A DNA stretch of 64,000 nucleotides from Lysobacter arenosi (GTDB lineage: Bacteria > Pseudomonadota > Gammaproteobacteria > Xanthomonadales > Xanthomonadaceae): the NCBI RefSeq assembly GCF_016613475.2, contig NZ_CP071517.1, forward strand, positions 1,488,001-1,552,000, read 5' to 3'. The position numbers and the translations under genes were made by a program. Each line of letters begins with the position of its first letter. Position 1 is the first letter of the stretch. The notes beneath the pieces were generated by a model, which saw nothing but the letters and a program-made list of their open reading frames with translations, did no database searches and was not told where the DNA came from. Below are positions 32,183 through 41,311 of the stretch, one piece after another.

Positions 32183-32551
32183 GATGCTCTCACCGAACCA
32201 TGTCACTTGCGAGCGTTTTGGCCGTGTGAAGGTGACCGTTCGTCAGCCCCGTCTGACGCGGGTCATGGCTTCACACGGAGATTACAAGCGCTATGAAAAT
32301 CTCGCGGCGATCTCCAGATGAACCGGGGGACGCATTGCCGCCAACTGGCCTTGTCCGCCACGTCCAGGCACTGCCAGGTTCGAATCATCGCCTCCGTTTC
32401 GCGCGCGTCTGATCCTGCGCGCTTCTACCGTCATTGCGTCCGCACAGAGAGTCCGTCGCAAGCACGATCTTCGAAGCCCCTCCGCCAAACGCGGCTTGAC
32501 CCAGCACGACTTGCAACGCCTGAAGTTCCGATCCACTCAACGGAGCCTGTC
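32052..32551. other. 500-bp divergent regulatory region between speF and potE
   Basis: It holds the hairpin and short ORFs described separately, on the speF side. The potE-side half (32300-32550) shows no gene; the frame continuous with potE has no homology-like features before MSESHQ. Promoters for both directions must lie here but no close match to consensus stands out. Confidence 0.5.
32222..32278. promoter_or_regulatory. Strong nested hairpin in the speF-potE intergenic region
   Basis: CCGTGTGAAG (32222-32231) pairs with CTTCACACGG (32269-32278). Inside it GTGACC pairs with GGTCAT (one G-T), and the core is CGTCAG-CCCCGT-CTGACG. On the speF strand it lies 170-230 bases upstream of the start and contains the ORF MTRVRRG (32243-32266). 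It could be an mRNA leader structure for speF or a dyad operator for both genes. Confidence 0.6.
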
Positions 32552-33904
32552 ATGAGCGAGTCCCATCAGAAAATGAATGTGTTCCAGCTGACCGTGATCA
32601 CGCTGGTCAACATGATGGGCTCGGGCATCATCCTGCTGCCCAGCAAGCTGGCCGAGATCGGCACGATCACGATCTTCTCCTGGCTCTTCACCGCTGGCGG
32701 CTCGCTAGCCCTTGCCTACGTCTTCGCCCGCTGCGGCATGCTCAGCAAGAAACCCGGCGGCATGGGTGGCTACGCCGAGTACGCCTTTGGCAAGGGCGGC
32801 AACTACATGGCGAACTACACCTACGGTTTGTCGCTGGTGATCGGCAACGTCGCCATCGGCGTCACCGCGGTGGGTTACGCCACCGTCCTGTTCGGCGCGA
32901 CCCTGAGTCCGATGCAGACCTGCTTCTGGACCATCGTGCTGCTGTGGGTCACGACGTTCGCCAACTTCGGCGGCGCCAGCATCACCGGCAAGATCGGTTC
33001 GATCACGGTGTGGGGCGTGATCCTGCCGGTGGTCCTGATCTCGCTGATCGGCTGGTTCTGGTTCAGCCCGACCACCTGGTCGGCTGCGTGGAACCCGCAT
33101 GAGATGGGCTTCTGGTCCGCCGTTGGCAGTTCGATCTCGGTCACCCTGTGGGCGTTCCTCGGGCTGGAGTCGGCCTGCGCGAATGCCGACGCCGTCGAGA
33201 ACCCCGAGAAGAACGTGCCCATCGCAGTGCTGGTCGCGACCATCGGTGCCGCCGCCGTCTACATCATTTCGACCAACGTCATTGCCGGCATGATCCCCAA
33301 TGCCGAGCTGGCCAAGTCCAGCGCGCCGTTCGGACTCGCGTACGAGCACATGTTCAGCCCGATCGTCGGGCAGACCGTCACGGCGTTGATGGTCATCGCC
33401 TGCATCGGCTCGCTGCTGGGCTGGCAGTTCACCGTTGCCCAGGTGTTCAAGAGCTCGGCCGATGTCGGCTACTTCGTGTCGATCTTCAGCAAGGTCACCA
33501 AGATCGGCACGCCGATCACCGGCATGCTGGTGCTGCTGGCAGTGCAGACCGGCCTGGCATTGATGACGGCGAGCCCGGAGCTGAGCGAGACGTTCGGCAA
33601 GGTCGTCAACCTGGCGGTGGTGACCAATCTGGTTCCCTACGTGATGTCGATGGCCGCCATCGTCACCATCCAGAACGTGGCGGGCATTCCAAAGGTCAAG
33701 GCAAGGATGACCAACGTCATCGCGCTGATCGCCACGATCTACAGCTTCTACGCCCTCTACAGCTCCGGCACCGAAGCGATCGTGCTGGGCGGCATCTGCA
33801 TCTTCCTGGGCTGGACCCTGTTCGGATTCTTCGCCGCCAACCGCTTCTATCGCATGGAGCAGGAAGCGCACATCCCGAACCCGGGCAAGTCGTTCCAGAC
33901 CTGA
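32552..33904 (+). CDS. potE: Putrescine-ornithine antiporter
   Basis: This 450-aa APC-superfamily transporter has about 12 membrane segments. It matches E. coli PotE along its length: QLTVITLVNMMGSGIILLP, KPGGMGGYAEYAFGKGGNYM, ANFGGASITGKI, LWAFLGLESACANADAVENP, GSLLGWQFTVAQVFKSS. It exchanges internal putrescine for external ornithine, supplying SpeF and exporting its product; the cycle consumes protons inside. The start at 32552 has CGGAG about 9 bases upstream; the open frame further upstream is ignored. It is divergent from speF, not in the same operon as in E. coli. Confidence 0.93.
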   Translation: MSESHQKMNVFQLTVITLVNMMGSGIILLPSKLAEIGTITIFSWLFTAGGSLALAYVFARCGMLSKKPGGMGGYAEYAFGKGGNYMANYTYGLSLVIGNVAIGVTAVGYATVLFGATLSPMQTCFWTIVLLWVTTFANFGGASITGKIGSITVWGVILPVVLISLIGWFWFSPTTWSAAWNPHEMGFWSAVGSSISVTLWAFLGLESACANADAVENPEKNVPIAVLVATIGAAAVYIISTNVIAGMIPNAELAKSSAPFGLAYEHMFSPIVGQTVTALMVIACIGSLLGWQFTVAQVFKSSADVGYFVSIFSKVTKIGTPITGMLVLLAVQTGLALMTASPELSETFGKVVNLAVVTNLVPYVMSMAAIVTIQNVAGIPKVKARMTNVIALIATIYSFYALYSSGTEAIVLGGICIFLGWTLFGFFAANRFYRMEQEAHIPNPGKSFQT

Positions 33905-33911
33905 CTTGGAG

Positions 33912-33982
33912 CCCCTCTCCTGCTTGCGGGAGAGGGGTTTGGGTGATGGTGAAACGGACCGCGATGCGGTCCGTTTTCTTTT
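33912..33982 (+). terminator. Tandem terminators after potE
   Basis: First, CCCCTCTCC pairs with GGAGAGGGG, followed by TTTGGG. Second, ACGGACCGC-GAT-GCGGTCCGT (33954-33974) is followed by TTTCTTTT. The second is a strong Rho-independent terminator. Confidence 0.9.
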
Positions 33983-34481
33983 GCGTTGTCAGTGGGGGGA
34001 GGAAGCTGCCACTGTTTTATTGACTTCGACTGTTGGGGAGAGCGCAGTGCCCGCGTGATGCATCCGCGACGTTCGGACTCGCGCTGCGCCGGCCCTCGGC
34101 GGTGTCCGTGCCCTCGCTCATTCGCACGTCTGCTCGGTGAGCTAGGTCCCGGACGCCCGCGAAAGGATGAGGTGGTTTCAGAGGCGGGGAGCAACGTCTT
34201 TGGCCCCCCGCGTTTGCAGGGATGACGGAATAGAAACGTCGCTGGGTCCCCACCTTCGCGGAGATGACGGGTTGATGGGCGTTATCGAAGACAGGGCAAT
34301 GAATCGCCGGAGCGTCGTCCGACGGGCCGGGGATCGCGCAGCAGTGGGCCATGGATGGCCCACGCCCCGCATCAGACAGGATGTCTGACTAAGGGGCGGA
34401 GCAATCCCCGGCCCGGCGGACGACGCCATTCCGCAAGCGAAAGCCCCAGAGAACCCGGAGAGCCCAGAGGCAAGAACCGCC
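33983..34481. other. Intergenic region with repeats, potE to adiC
   Basis: No gene is seen. It contains a degenerate short repeat (34201-34228, ending GATGACGG), a better short repeat (34241-34270) and the second large palindrome (34313-34425). The rest, with GAGAACCCGGAGAGCCC-like sequence, is low complexity. Confidence 0.6.
34241..34425. repeat. Composite palindromic repeat, copy B
   Basis: It has the same organisation and orientation as the copy at 23461-23637: a short GGGTCCCCACCTTCGCGG..GATGACGG hairpin, a spacer of about 40 bases, then a 113-bp palindrome (34313-34425) with inner hairpins GTGGGCCAT-GG-ATGGCCCAC and TCAGACA-GGA-TGTCTGA. The inner stems differ from copy A by paired changes that keep base pairing. 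Confidence 0.85.
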
Positions 34482-35804
34482 TCAGGGCAGCTTCGCCCCC
34501 ACCTTCACCGCCCTACGCCCGACCAGCGCATAGAACGGGATGCTCAGCACCAGGACGACGAATGCATTGCGGTCCAGCTCCGCCGACTGCCCCAGGATCA
34601 CCCCGCCGCAGTACACGCAGGCCAGCAACCCCACCACACCCAGCAGCCAGCGGCGCGCCGACGGCAGGTCCAGCGTCGCATTGAGGCGCCACATGGCCAC
34701 GACCGAATAGACGTAGGGGATCACCATCAGCACGACCGTCGCGCTGGTGATGCGGGTGAACTGGTCGGCGACCGTCGGAGACACCGTCAGCACCAGCAAG
34801 CCGGTCATCAGCACGCCGGTGATGACCAGGTTGCGCGCCGGCATGCCACGCGCATTCTTCTCGGCGAATACGCGCGCGAACATCCCGTCCTCTGCCGCCG
34901 CCTGCGCCGACTGGGCGACGATCAGGATCCAGCCGGTCAACGCGCCGGCCGCTTTCGCGATCGCCGCAAGCGAAATGATGATGGCGCCCCAGGGTCCGAG
35001 CATGACCCGCGCCGCGTCGGCAAAGGGCGCACCCGATGCCTTCAGCTCGGCGTTGCTGAGCAGCCCCATGATCACCGTGCAGCACACCACGTAGATCACG
35101 GTTGACACCACCAGCCCGATGATCGTGGCCAGCGGCACGTTGCGCTTGGGGTTGTCGATGACGCCCGCCGACACGGCGGCGCTTTCGACGCCAAGGAATG
35201 CCCACAACGCTATCGACGCGCTTTGCATGATGGCCGTCGGTTCGGAGACCGAGCCGGGATTCCAGCCCGCCATGAAGACTTCAGGACGGAACCAGAACCA
35301 CCCCAGCAGGCCGATCACCGCGATCGGCAGGATGCCGGCCACCGTCGTGATTGCGGCAAAGTGACCAACCGCGCTGGCACCGCGCAGGTTGAGCCAGATG
35401 AACACCCAGATCACCACGGCCGTGCAGACACAGGCGAGCCACGGATTGGCCAGCACCGGGAAGAACACCGCCAGATAGCCGGTGACCGAAACGGCAATGG
35501 CGATGTTGCCTATGACATTGGCCACCCAGTACAGGAAGTTGGTCTGGAATGCCGCGAACGGGCCCAGATGGTCGCGCGCGTAGGCGTACGGCCCACCCGC
35601 CTTCGGGTCGACCATGCCCAGGTGCGCGAACACCAGGCCCAGCGCGGACGCACCTATCGCGGCCGCGATCCAGCCAAAGATCGAGATGCTGCCGATCGAG
35701 GCCAGGCTGGCCGGCAACAGGAAGATCCCGGTGCCGACCATGTTCGCCACTACGAGCGACGACGCCCCGAGCAGCCCCATCTTGCCGTTGCTGCCACCGT
35801 GCAT
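34482..35804 (-). CDS. adiC: Arginine:agmatine antiporter-like APC transporter
   Basis: This 440-aa protein has 12 predicted membrane segments. It resembles AdiC: NMVGTGIFLLPASLASIGSISIFGW holds the substrate-binding GTG loop of TM1, followed by GGPYAYARDHLGPF, NFLYWVANVIGNIA, IALWAFLGVESAAVSAGVIDNPKRNVP, and LTGWILIVAQ, whose Trp aligns with the gating Trp293 of AdiC. It would import arginine and export agmatine. Its start lies 10 bases after the adiA stop, so adiA-adiC form an operon. CadB-type lysine/cadaverine exchange cannot be fully excluded, but the AdiA-like partner argues for arginine. Confidence 0.87.
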   Translation of the reverse strand: MHGGSNGKMGLLGASSLVVANMVGTGIFLLPASLASIGSISIFGWIAAAIGASALGLVFAHLGMVDPKAGGPYAYARDHLGPFAAFQTNFLYWVANVIGNIAIAVSVTGYLAVFFPVLANPWLACVCTAVVIWVFIWLNLRGASAVGHFAAITTVAGILPIAVIGLLGWFWFRPEVFMAGWNPGSVSEPTAIMQSASIALWAFLGVESAAVSAGVIDNPKRNVPLATIIGLVVSTVIYVVCCTVIMGLLSNAELKASGAPFADAARVMLGPWGAIIISLAAIAKAAGALTGWILIVAQSAQAAAEDGMFARVFAEKNARGMPARNLVITGVLMTGLLVLTVSPTVADQFTRITSATVVLMVIPYVYSVVAMWRLNATLDLPSARRWLLGVVGLLACVYCGGVILGQSAELDRNAFVVLVLSIPFYALVGRRAVKVGAKLP

Positions 35805-35814
35805 CGTCGTCGCC

Positions 35815-38121
35815 TCAGCCTGTCGTCAAGCACTGCACGTAGTACTCGCCGTCCTCTACCTCGACGCCATGGGTGTCGTGCCCGAACCCGGGGAACGCCG
35901 CGTCCCAGCCCTGCAGCGACTTCAGGTAGCCGATGTGAGGGCCGTTGGCCGCGCCTGCGGACTCACCCGGCATGACCATCGGAATGCCCGGCGGATACGG
36001 CACGATGCTCGTCGCCACGGTGCGACCGGCAAGCTTCGGCAGCGGCACGCGTTCGACCCGACCCAGGATCAGCTCCTGGTAGGCATCTGCCGGCGTGAGC
36101 TTGATGTCCGGCAAGTTGGAATAGGCCTTCTGCAGGTGCGCCGTCTGCCCGCCCTTGCGCAACTCGGCGAACATCTGGTCACCGAGGCCGCGCAGTCCCA
36201 GTCCCTCGTAACGCTCCGGGTAGTCCTTCACCAGGTTCGGCATCACCCGCGCCAGCGACTGGTCGATGTCGTAGTCGCGCTTGAAGTCGAGCATCGCCGC
36301 CAGCAGCGTGCTCCACTTGGCCTTGGTGATGCCGATCGAGAACAGGAACAGCACGGCGAAGTCGCTGGTCTTCTCGACCTCGATGCCGCGCGAATCCAGG
36401 TACGCAGTCAGCAGCGAGGCCGGGAAGCCCTGCTTCGCCAGCACACCGTCATCGCCCATGCCCGGCGTCAGCACCGACACCTTGATCGGGTCGAGCATGC
36501 AGTAGTCGTCTTCGAGCTTGTCGAAGCCGTGCCAGGTATCGCCCGGGTGCAGCACCCAGCACGACGGATCGGTCGCCAGCACTTCCGGCGGCGCGTCCTC
36601 GAAGGCGACGCGCTTGGCGCCGACCTTGACCTTGTCGGGGTTCCAGGTGCGGAAGAACCATTCCTTCTTCTTGGCGAAACCGGCGTTGATGCGGCCGACG
36701 GTCTGGCGGAAGCTGATCGCCTCGTCGATGCTCTCGCGCGTCAAGGCCAGGCCACCGGCGCCGTCCATCATCGACGCGGCGATCTCGTTGGAGGCGATGA
36801 TCGGATAGAACGGCGATGTCGAGCCGTGCATCATGAACGACTCGTTGAACCGCGCATGCGGAATCGGATCGCGTCCGTCGCGCACGTGGATGTAGGACGC
36901 CTGCGAGAACGCAGCCAGCAGCTTGTGCGTGGAATGCGTGCTGAAGACCGTCGGTCCCTTGCGGTCGTGGTCGGCGACCTTGCCATGCATGGCCAGCCGT
37001 CCCGCATAGAGGGGGTTGAAGCGGGCGTAGCCGAACCAGGCTTCGTCGAAGTGGACGCGGTCGACCCAGCCGCCGAGCTGCTCGAGCACGCGCGTGGCGT
37101 TGTAGCAAAGGCCGTCATAGGTGGAGTTTGTCACCACCGCGAATACCGGCTGCTTGTCCTTGAGTCCCTTGCTGATCGGTATGGAGGCGATGGCCTTGGT
37201 CAGGTAGGCCTTGGCCAGGCGCTCCGGGTAGATCGGTCCGATCAGGCCGTAGCGGTTGCGCGACGGCACCAGGTACTGCGGCACGCCGCCGGTCATGGTC
37301 AGGCCATGCTCGATCGACTTGTGGCAGTTGCGGTCGCACAGCACGACCTTGTCGCGCGCGACGCAGGCCATGAAGATGATGCGGTTCGACGTCGACGAGC
37401 CATTGGTGACCGTGTAGCTGCGGTCGGAGCCGAACACGGTGGAGATGTACTTCTCGCTGGCGCCGATGGGACCGGTGTGGTCCAGCAGCGAACCCAGCTC
37501 GCCGACGCTGATCGACAGGTCGGTCTGGAACACATGCGCGCCATAGAAGTCGTGGAACGCGCGACCGGCCGGATGCTTCAGGAACGCGGTGCCACCGGTG
37601 TGGCCCGGGGTGTGCCAGGAATACTCGTGGACCTGGTTGAAGTTGTATAGCGCGCTGACCAGCGGCCCGAACAGGCCGCCGACGTACTTGCCCACCGCCG
37701 CCATCACGCGACCGCAGACGAAGGTGGACGTGTCCTGCAGCAGCCAGACCAGTTCGTCGATCGCCTGCACCAGCTCGATGGTCAGCGACTTGGCCTTGTC
37801 GCGCTCGGTCAGCAGGAAGATCGGCACGAACTCGTTGCGGGCGCGGATCGTCGTGATCAGGTCGATGGCGGCGGCATTGCCGCGCTCCTTGCCTTCCTCG
37901 TCGGGCAGCGACCAGTCGATCAGCATCGCCTGGATCGAGGCGTCGGAGATGATCGTCGCGCGCGCGTCCTCGACGTGCGTGGCGGTCACGGTCTCGACGT
38001 TGCGGTCGTGGAACTCGTCGACCAGCATCTTGCAGGCCCGTCCACCGGCGGTGTCGGTACCGATCTTCGGGTGAACGATGAGGACGCGGAACTTCTGACG
38101 CTGGGCGCGACGCTGAAGCAT
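35815..38121 (-). CDS. adiA: Biodegradative arginine decarboxylase
   Basis: This 768-aa fold-I PLP enzyme resembles E. coli AdiA (755 aa) nearly end to end: EYSWHTPGHTGGTAFLKHPAG, GSLLDHTGPIGASEKY, DRNCHKSIEHGLTMTG, PSRNRYGLIGPIYP, HFDEAWFGYARFNPLYA, the Schiff-base lysine K400 in HSTHKLLAAFSQASYIHV, and DPIKVSVLTPGMGDDG. Residues 1-140 form the wing domain. It converts arginine to agmatine, taking up a proton, and with AdiC forms an acid-resistance cycle. CAGGAG lies 9 bases before the ATG. A DcaP-like porin gene lies 100 bases upstream on the same strand. Confidence 0.92.
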   Translation of the reverse strand: MLQRRAQRQKFRVLIVHPKIGTDTAGGRACKMLVDEFHDRNVETVTATHVEDARATIISDASIQAMLIDWSLPDEEGKERGNAAAIDLITTIRARNEFVPIFLLTERDKAKSLTIELVQAIDELVWLLQDTSTFVCGRVMAAVGKYVGGLFGPLVSALYNFNQVHEYSWHTPGHTGGTAFLKHPAGRAFHDFYGAHVFQTDLSISVGELGSLLDHTGPIGASEKYISTVFGSDRSYTVTNGSSTSNRIIFMACVARDKVVLCDRNCHKSIEHGLTMTGGVPQYLVPSRNRYGLIGPIYPERLAKAYLTKAIASIPISKGLKDKQPVFAVVTNSTYDGLCYNATRVLEQLGGWVDRVHFDEAWFGYARFNPLYAGRLAMHGKVADHDRKGPTVFSTHSTHKLLAAFSQASYIHVRDGRDPIPHARFNESFMMHGSTSPFYPIIASNEIAASMMDGAGGLALTRESIDEAISFRQTVGRINAGFAKKKEWFFRTWNPDKVKVGAKRVAFEDAPPEVLATDPSCWVLHPGDTWHGFDKLEDDYCMLDPIKVSVLTPGMGDDGVLAKQGFPASLLTAYLDSRGIEVEKTSDFAVLFLFSIGITKAKWSTLLAAMLDFKRDYDIDQSLARVMPNLVKDYPERYEGLGLRGLGDQMFAELRKGGQTAHLQKAYSNLPDIKLTPADAYQELILGRVERVPLPKLAGRTVATSIVPYPPGIPMVMPGESAGAANGPHIGYLKSLQGWDAAFPGFGHDTHGVEVEDGEYYVQCLTTG

Positions 38122-38221
38122 GGCAATGACTCCTGGCTCACGGATAGGACGCGACCTGCCCGCGTCCGGCGAATGTCGGTGGTCCTTCTCGCGCCGTCAG
38201 GTCAGGTATGCGCGCCCCTCA

Positions 38222-39682
38222 TCAGGGGTTGAGGTCGTAGCGGAGCGTTACCTGCAGGCGTTGTGCTTCGCCGTCGTTGTCGTTGAGGTCGGTGTTCTTG
38301 CCCCACAGGTATTCGGCGCCGAGCATGGCCCGTTCGGAGAACTGCCAGGCCAGGTTGAGCGATGCAAAGCGCGTGCTCTTGGGCAGGCTCGGATCGATCA
38401 GCATGTCCTCGTCCGGATCGATCCGCAGGTAGCCATAGGACGCGCTCGAACTGACGTTGTCGGACCAGCCATGGGTGTAGCCCAGGCCCCAGCCACCGGC
38501 ATCGATGGCCTTCAGGTCGGTATTGGCGTTGAATGCGGCATCCAGCCCGAACCCGGAGATGTCCTGCAGGAAGTTGGCGTAGCCGGAGCCGTAGCTGGCC
38601 CAGGCCTGGACGCTGTCGTTATCGAACAGGCCGGCGGCAAAGCTCAGTTGGGTTGCGTAGGCATCGGTGTTGCGGTGCTCGTCACCGATCGCGCTCTGCA
38701 CGCCCAGGTCGCGGAACAGGTTGGCCCACTGGATGTGCCAGTCCGGAGTTTCCCAGCGCAGGCCGAGAGTCAGGTCGGGAATGCGCGAGTAGGTTTCGAA
38801 ATCACCGATCTGGGCGATGTCGGCGTTCGGCTTCTCAACCGACATCGGCACGGTCAGCTTGCCTTCGCCCGCGCGGTACACGATCGGCGAGTAGCGCACC
38901 TGCGGCGTGTACTTGAAGGTGAAGGAGTTCGGACCCTCGTAATCGAGGGTGTTCGGGAAAGCGTCGATGTCGGTGAACGCGGACAGGTAGTAGCCGGCGA
39001 TCAGCGAGTAGTCCTTCGCTTCCAGCTCGCCGTACAGATACTGCATGTTGTACGGCATGTCGCCGCTGCCACTGCCGAAGAAGTTGTTCTTGTAGACCAC
39101 CTTCAACAGGCCGTAGTCGGTCTGGCGGCGGAAATCGAGGCGGAACACGCTCTGCTTGGCGCTGAGGTTGCTGCGCGAGTCCGAATCGTGGAACGGCTGT
39201 CCCTGCACCGGTATGGACGAAGGCACGAACAGATCCTTGGCGCCCATGAACTTGTTGTCGAACATCATGTCGAACTGCGCGACGACGTCGATCTTGATCA
39301 GGTTGCCGGTGTCGCCGAGCTGGACATAGCCCTCGGGCAGCGGTTCTGCCGTTGCCGGCAATGCCGACGGCGGCCGATGGATGCGTGACTCTTCAGGCGT
39401 TGGCCCGGTGGCCGAGGCGACCAGCGGTGCCGACGGAGCGGCCGGAGTAGGAGCCGGCGCTGCACTGGCCTGCGCCGCCTCCTTCGATTCCAGTTCGTCC
39501 AGGCGCTGCTGCATCCTCTGCATCATCTGCTGCTGTTGTTGCAGCTGCTGGCGCATTTGCGAGAGTTCGGCCTTCAGTTGCTCGGCCGAGGCGGTTGACT
39601 GGGCTTGCGCAGGCAGCGAGGAGAATGCAGCACAGGCTGCGACTGCTACGGCCAGCGAGGAAGCTGCGAAATCATGTCGCAT
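38222..39682 (-). CDS. DcaP-like trimeric outer-membrane porin
   Basis: This 486-aa protein has a signal peptide (residues 1-27, ending AQA-QS). A Gln-rich coiled coil follows (AEQLKAELSQMRQQLQQQQ and on to RLDELESKEA, about 28-70), then an Ala/Pro linker, then a beta-barrel of alternating strands with aromatic ends, finishing RLQVTLRYDLNP. The coiled coil plus barrel and the motif GYVQLGDTGNLIKIDVVAQFDMMFDNKF fit the DcaP family, known for uptake of dicarboxylates and other small negatively charged compounds. GGAAAGG lies 7 bases before ATG 39682; a longer frame upstream lacks a signal peptide. It precedes adiA-adiC on the same strand and may feed substrate to them. Confidence 0.8.
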   Translation of the reverse strand: MRHDFAASSLAVAVAACAAFSSLPAQAQSTASAEQLKAELSQMRQQLQQQQQMMQRMQQRLDELESKEAAQASAAPAPTPAAPSAPLVASATGPTPEESRIHRPPSALPATAEPLPEGYVQLGDTGNLIKIDVVAQFDMMFDNKFMGAKDLFVPSSIPVQGQPFHDSDSRSNLSAKQSVFRLDFRRQTDYGLLKVVYKNNFFGSGSGDMPYNMQYLYGELEAKDYSLIAGYYLSAFTDIDAFPNTLDYEGPNSFTFKYTPQVRYSPIVYRAGEGKLTVPMSVEKPNADIAQIGDFETYSRIPDLTLGLRWETPDWHIQWANLFRDLGVQSAIGDEHRNTDAYATQLSFAAGLFDNDSVQAWASYGSGYANFLQDISGFGLDAAFNANTDLKAIDAGGWGLGYTHGWSDNVSSSASYGYLRIDPDEDMLIDPSLPKSTRFASLNLAWQFSERAMLGAEYLWGKNTDLNDNDGEAQRLQVTLRYDLNP

Positions 39683-39829
39683 GATCCTTTCCCTCCCACT
39701 GTGGGTCGCGTGATTGACAGCGCGAGCACCAACGTTAATGCGGCCTAACGTGAAGCGACCGTGATGCTCCGACAGGCGGCCCTGCACGCTGATTTCACAT
39801 TTGATGACAATCCGTCACATCCAGGCGGC

Positions 39830-40732
39830 TTACATCCAGGAGCGGTCGCCGGTGAACTCGATGGTCAGCCAGAACTGCGGACGGTCGGCACCCAGGCGCG
39901 CGGCGATGTCCCGGCGGATCGCGTCGACGCGCGCAATCGGCCCGATCTGGTGGTCGGCCGGCACCAGGATCAGGATCTCGACGAACCTGCCCCGCCCCAC
40001 CTTCGCCACGTGGCTGGAGTACTCGAGGAAGCCGTGCTCGGCGACGACCGCGTCCATGACCTGCTTGACCTCGCGATCGAGGTCGCCGGGCGCGACCTGC
40101 AGGACTTCGCGGATCGCGCGCCAGGTCGATCGCATCGGCACGGCCAGCATCGCCAGCGCGATGCAAAGCAGGATCGCCGGGTCGATGTACGGCACCCAGG
40201 CTTCATGGCCACTGCGCTTCATCGACACCGCGACGCCGAACCCCAGCAACAGGGCCAGGCTGAGCGAGCCGCTTACAAGCCATGCGCGCGCATCGAGCGC
40301 CAGCAGGTTCGACCCGAGCCGGCGCGCGTGCCCGCGCATGTAAGCCGACATGCCCATGCCGACGATGCACAGCACGCCTGCCCAGATCGCACCCAGGCCG
40401 TACGAAACCTCGTTGCCGCCGGAGGTCAGGCCGATGATCGCGGTGAAGGCCGCATAGAGGCACGACAACGCCAGCGTGGCACCGCCGAACGCCTCGACCA
40501 TCGGCTCCAGGTGCCAGTAACCGAACTGGAAACGGCGACTGCCCTCGAAGGCCACCAGCCGCGACACGCTCAGCGATGCCACCGTCAGCACCACGTCGAC
40601 CAGGCTGTACATGCCATCGAAGATGATCGCGTCGGAATTGACCAGCAGGCCGCTGGCGATGCCGACGACGCCGACGACAATGGTGATCGCGATGGAAAGC
40701 TTGAGGAGGCGCTGCTCGGGGCGGGTGTCCAT
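39830..40732 (-). CDS. Cation diffusion facilitator family transporter
   Basis: This 300-aa inner-membrane protein has six hydrophobic segments and a cytoplasmic C-terminal domain (about 205-300). TM2 has NSDAIIFDGMYSLVD and TM5 has LDARAWLVSGSLS, which contain acidic residues at positions where CDF proteins bind metal, though the typical HxxxD/DxxxD pairs look modified. It would exchange Zn, Fe or Mn for protons; specificity is unclear. GGAG lies 8 bases before ATG 40732, and the frame upstream of this is not protein-like. A copper chaperone gene lies next on the same strand, 94 bases upstream, but co-function is unproven. Confidence 0.85.
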   Translation of the reverse strand: MDTRPEQRLLKLSIAITIVVGVVGIASGLLVNSDAIIFDGMYSLVDVVLTVASLSVSRLVAFEGSRRFQFGYWHLEPMVEAFGGATLALSCLYAAFTAIIGLTSGGNEVSYGLGAIWAGVLCIVGMGMSAYMRGHARRLGSNLLALDARAWLVSGSLSLALLLGFGVAVSMKRSGHEAWVPYIDPAILLCIALAMLAVPMRSTWRAIREVLQVAPGDLDREVKQVMDAVVAEHGFLEYSSHVAKVGRGRFVEILILVPADHQIGPIARVDAIRRDIAARLGADRPQFWLTIEFTGDRSWM

Positions 40733-40826
40733 CGAATCTCCGTGGTGGAGCGGAGTCGGATCGTGGCAAGTGCCCGGATTGTGTTGCACCCGGCCGTGAC
40801 GCCAGTGTCGGTGCCGCGGATGTCCG

Positions 40827-41273
40827 CTATTCGCCCGCGGAGCGGACCACGAACTCGCCGAGCAGCTTGCCACCGTCCTTCAGGGCGAACTCGACCGCGA
40901 CCTTGCTGCCCGGCTTCAGCGTCGCGCCCGGCTGCATCAGCATCAGGTGCATACCACCGGGCTTGAGCACGGCGGACTCACCCGCGCCGATACGCAACTC
41001 CGGCAGCGCGCGCATGCGGCTGACACCGTCGACCACGCGGGTCTCGTGCAGCGACACGTCGCCGAAGGCGACGCTGCTGACGGCGACGATCGTCATCGGC
41101 TTGGCGCACGGATTCTCGATGCGACCGAAGCCGGCCATCATCGGCATCGCCATCGGCGGCATGCGTACCCAGCCATCGCGCACGACCGGCGTGCACTCGG
41201 CTGCAAAGGCAGACGAGGAAGACAAGGCGGCGAGCAGGGCCAGTAACCCCAGGCGGAGGCGTGATGCGTTCAT
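40827..41273 (-). CDS. PCu(A)C-type periplasmic copper chaperone
   Basis: This 148-aa protein has a signal peptide (cleavage near AFA-AE) and a cupredoxin-like PCu(A)C domain. The Cu(I) ligands follow the family spacing: His in LHETRVVDG, Met in SRMRALPE, then His and Met in GGMHLMLM. It would deliver copper to cytochrome oxidase CuA or buffer periplasmic copper. The start at 41273 begins the signal peptide directly; the longer frame upstream overlaps the divergent gene and is rejected. It is divergent from the DUF4139 lipoprotein with about 38 bases between starts. Confidence 0.9.
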   Translation of the reverse strand: MNASRLRLGLLALLAALSSSSAFAAECTPVVRDGWVRMPPMAMPMMAGFGRIENPCAKPMTIVAVSSVAFGDVSLHETRVVDGVSRMRALPELRIGAGESAVLKPGGMHLMLMQPGATLKPGSKVAVEFALKDGGKLLGEFVVRSAGE

Positions 41274-41311
41274 GGGCCTATGATACTTCCCACATGCTGA
41301 AGGAGTCGCCG

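Noticed and set aside
29847..32321. Plus-strand open frame of 824 codons opposite speF
   Set aside because: Antisense shadow; composition lacks any protein-family signature and the speF frame is clear.
32318..32551. N-terminal extension of PotE
   Set aside because: PotE family N-termini start at the MSESHQKM region; the upstream 78 codons show no conservation-like sequence and a good Shine-Dalgarno precedes the internal ATG.
33912..33940. GCCCCTCTCC...GGAGAGGGG as a mobile repeat
   Set aside because: It is a simple hairpin just after potE; best read as part of the tandem terminator.
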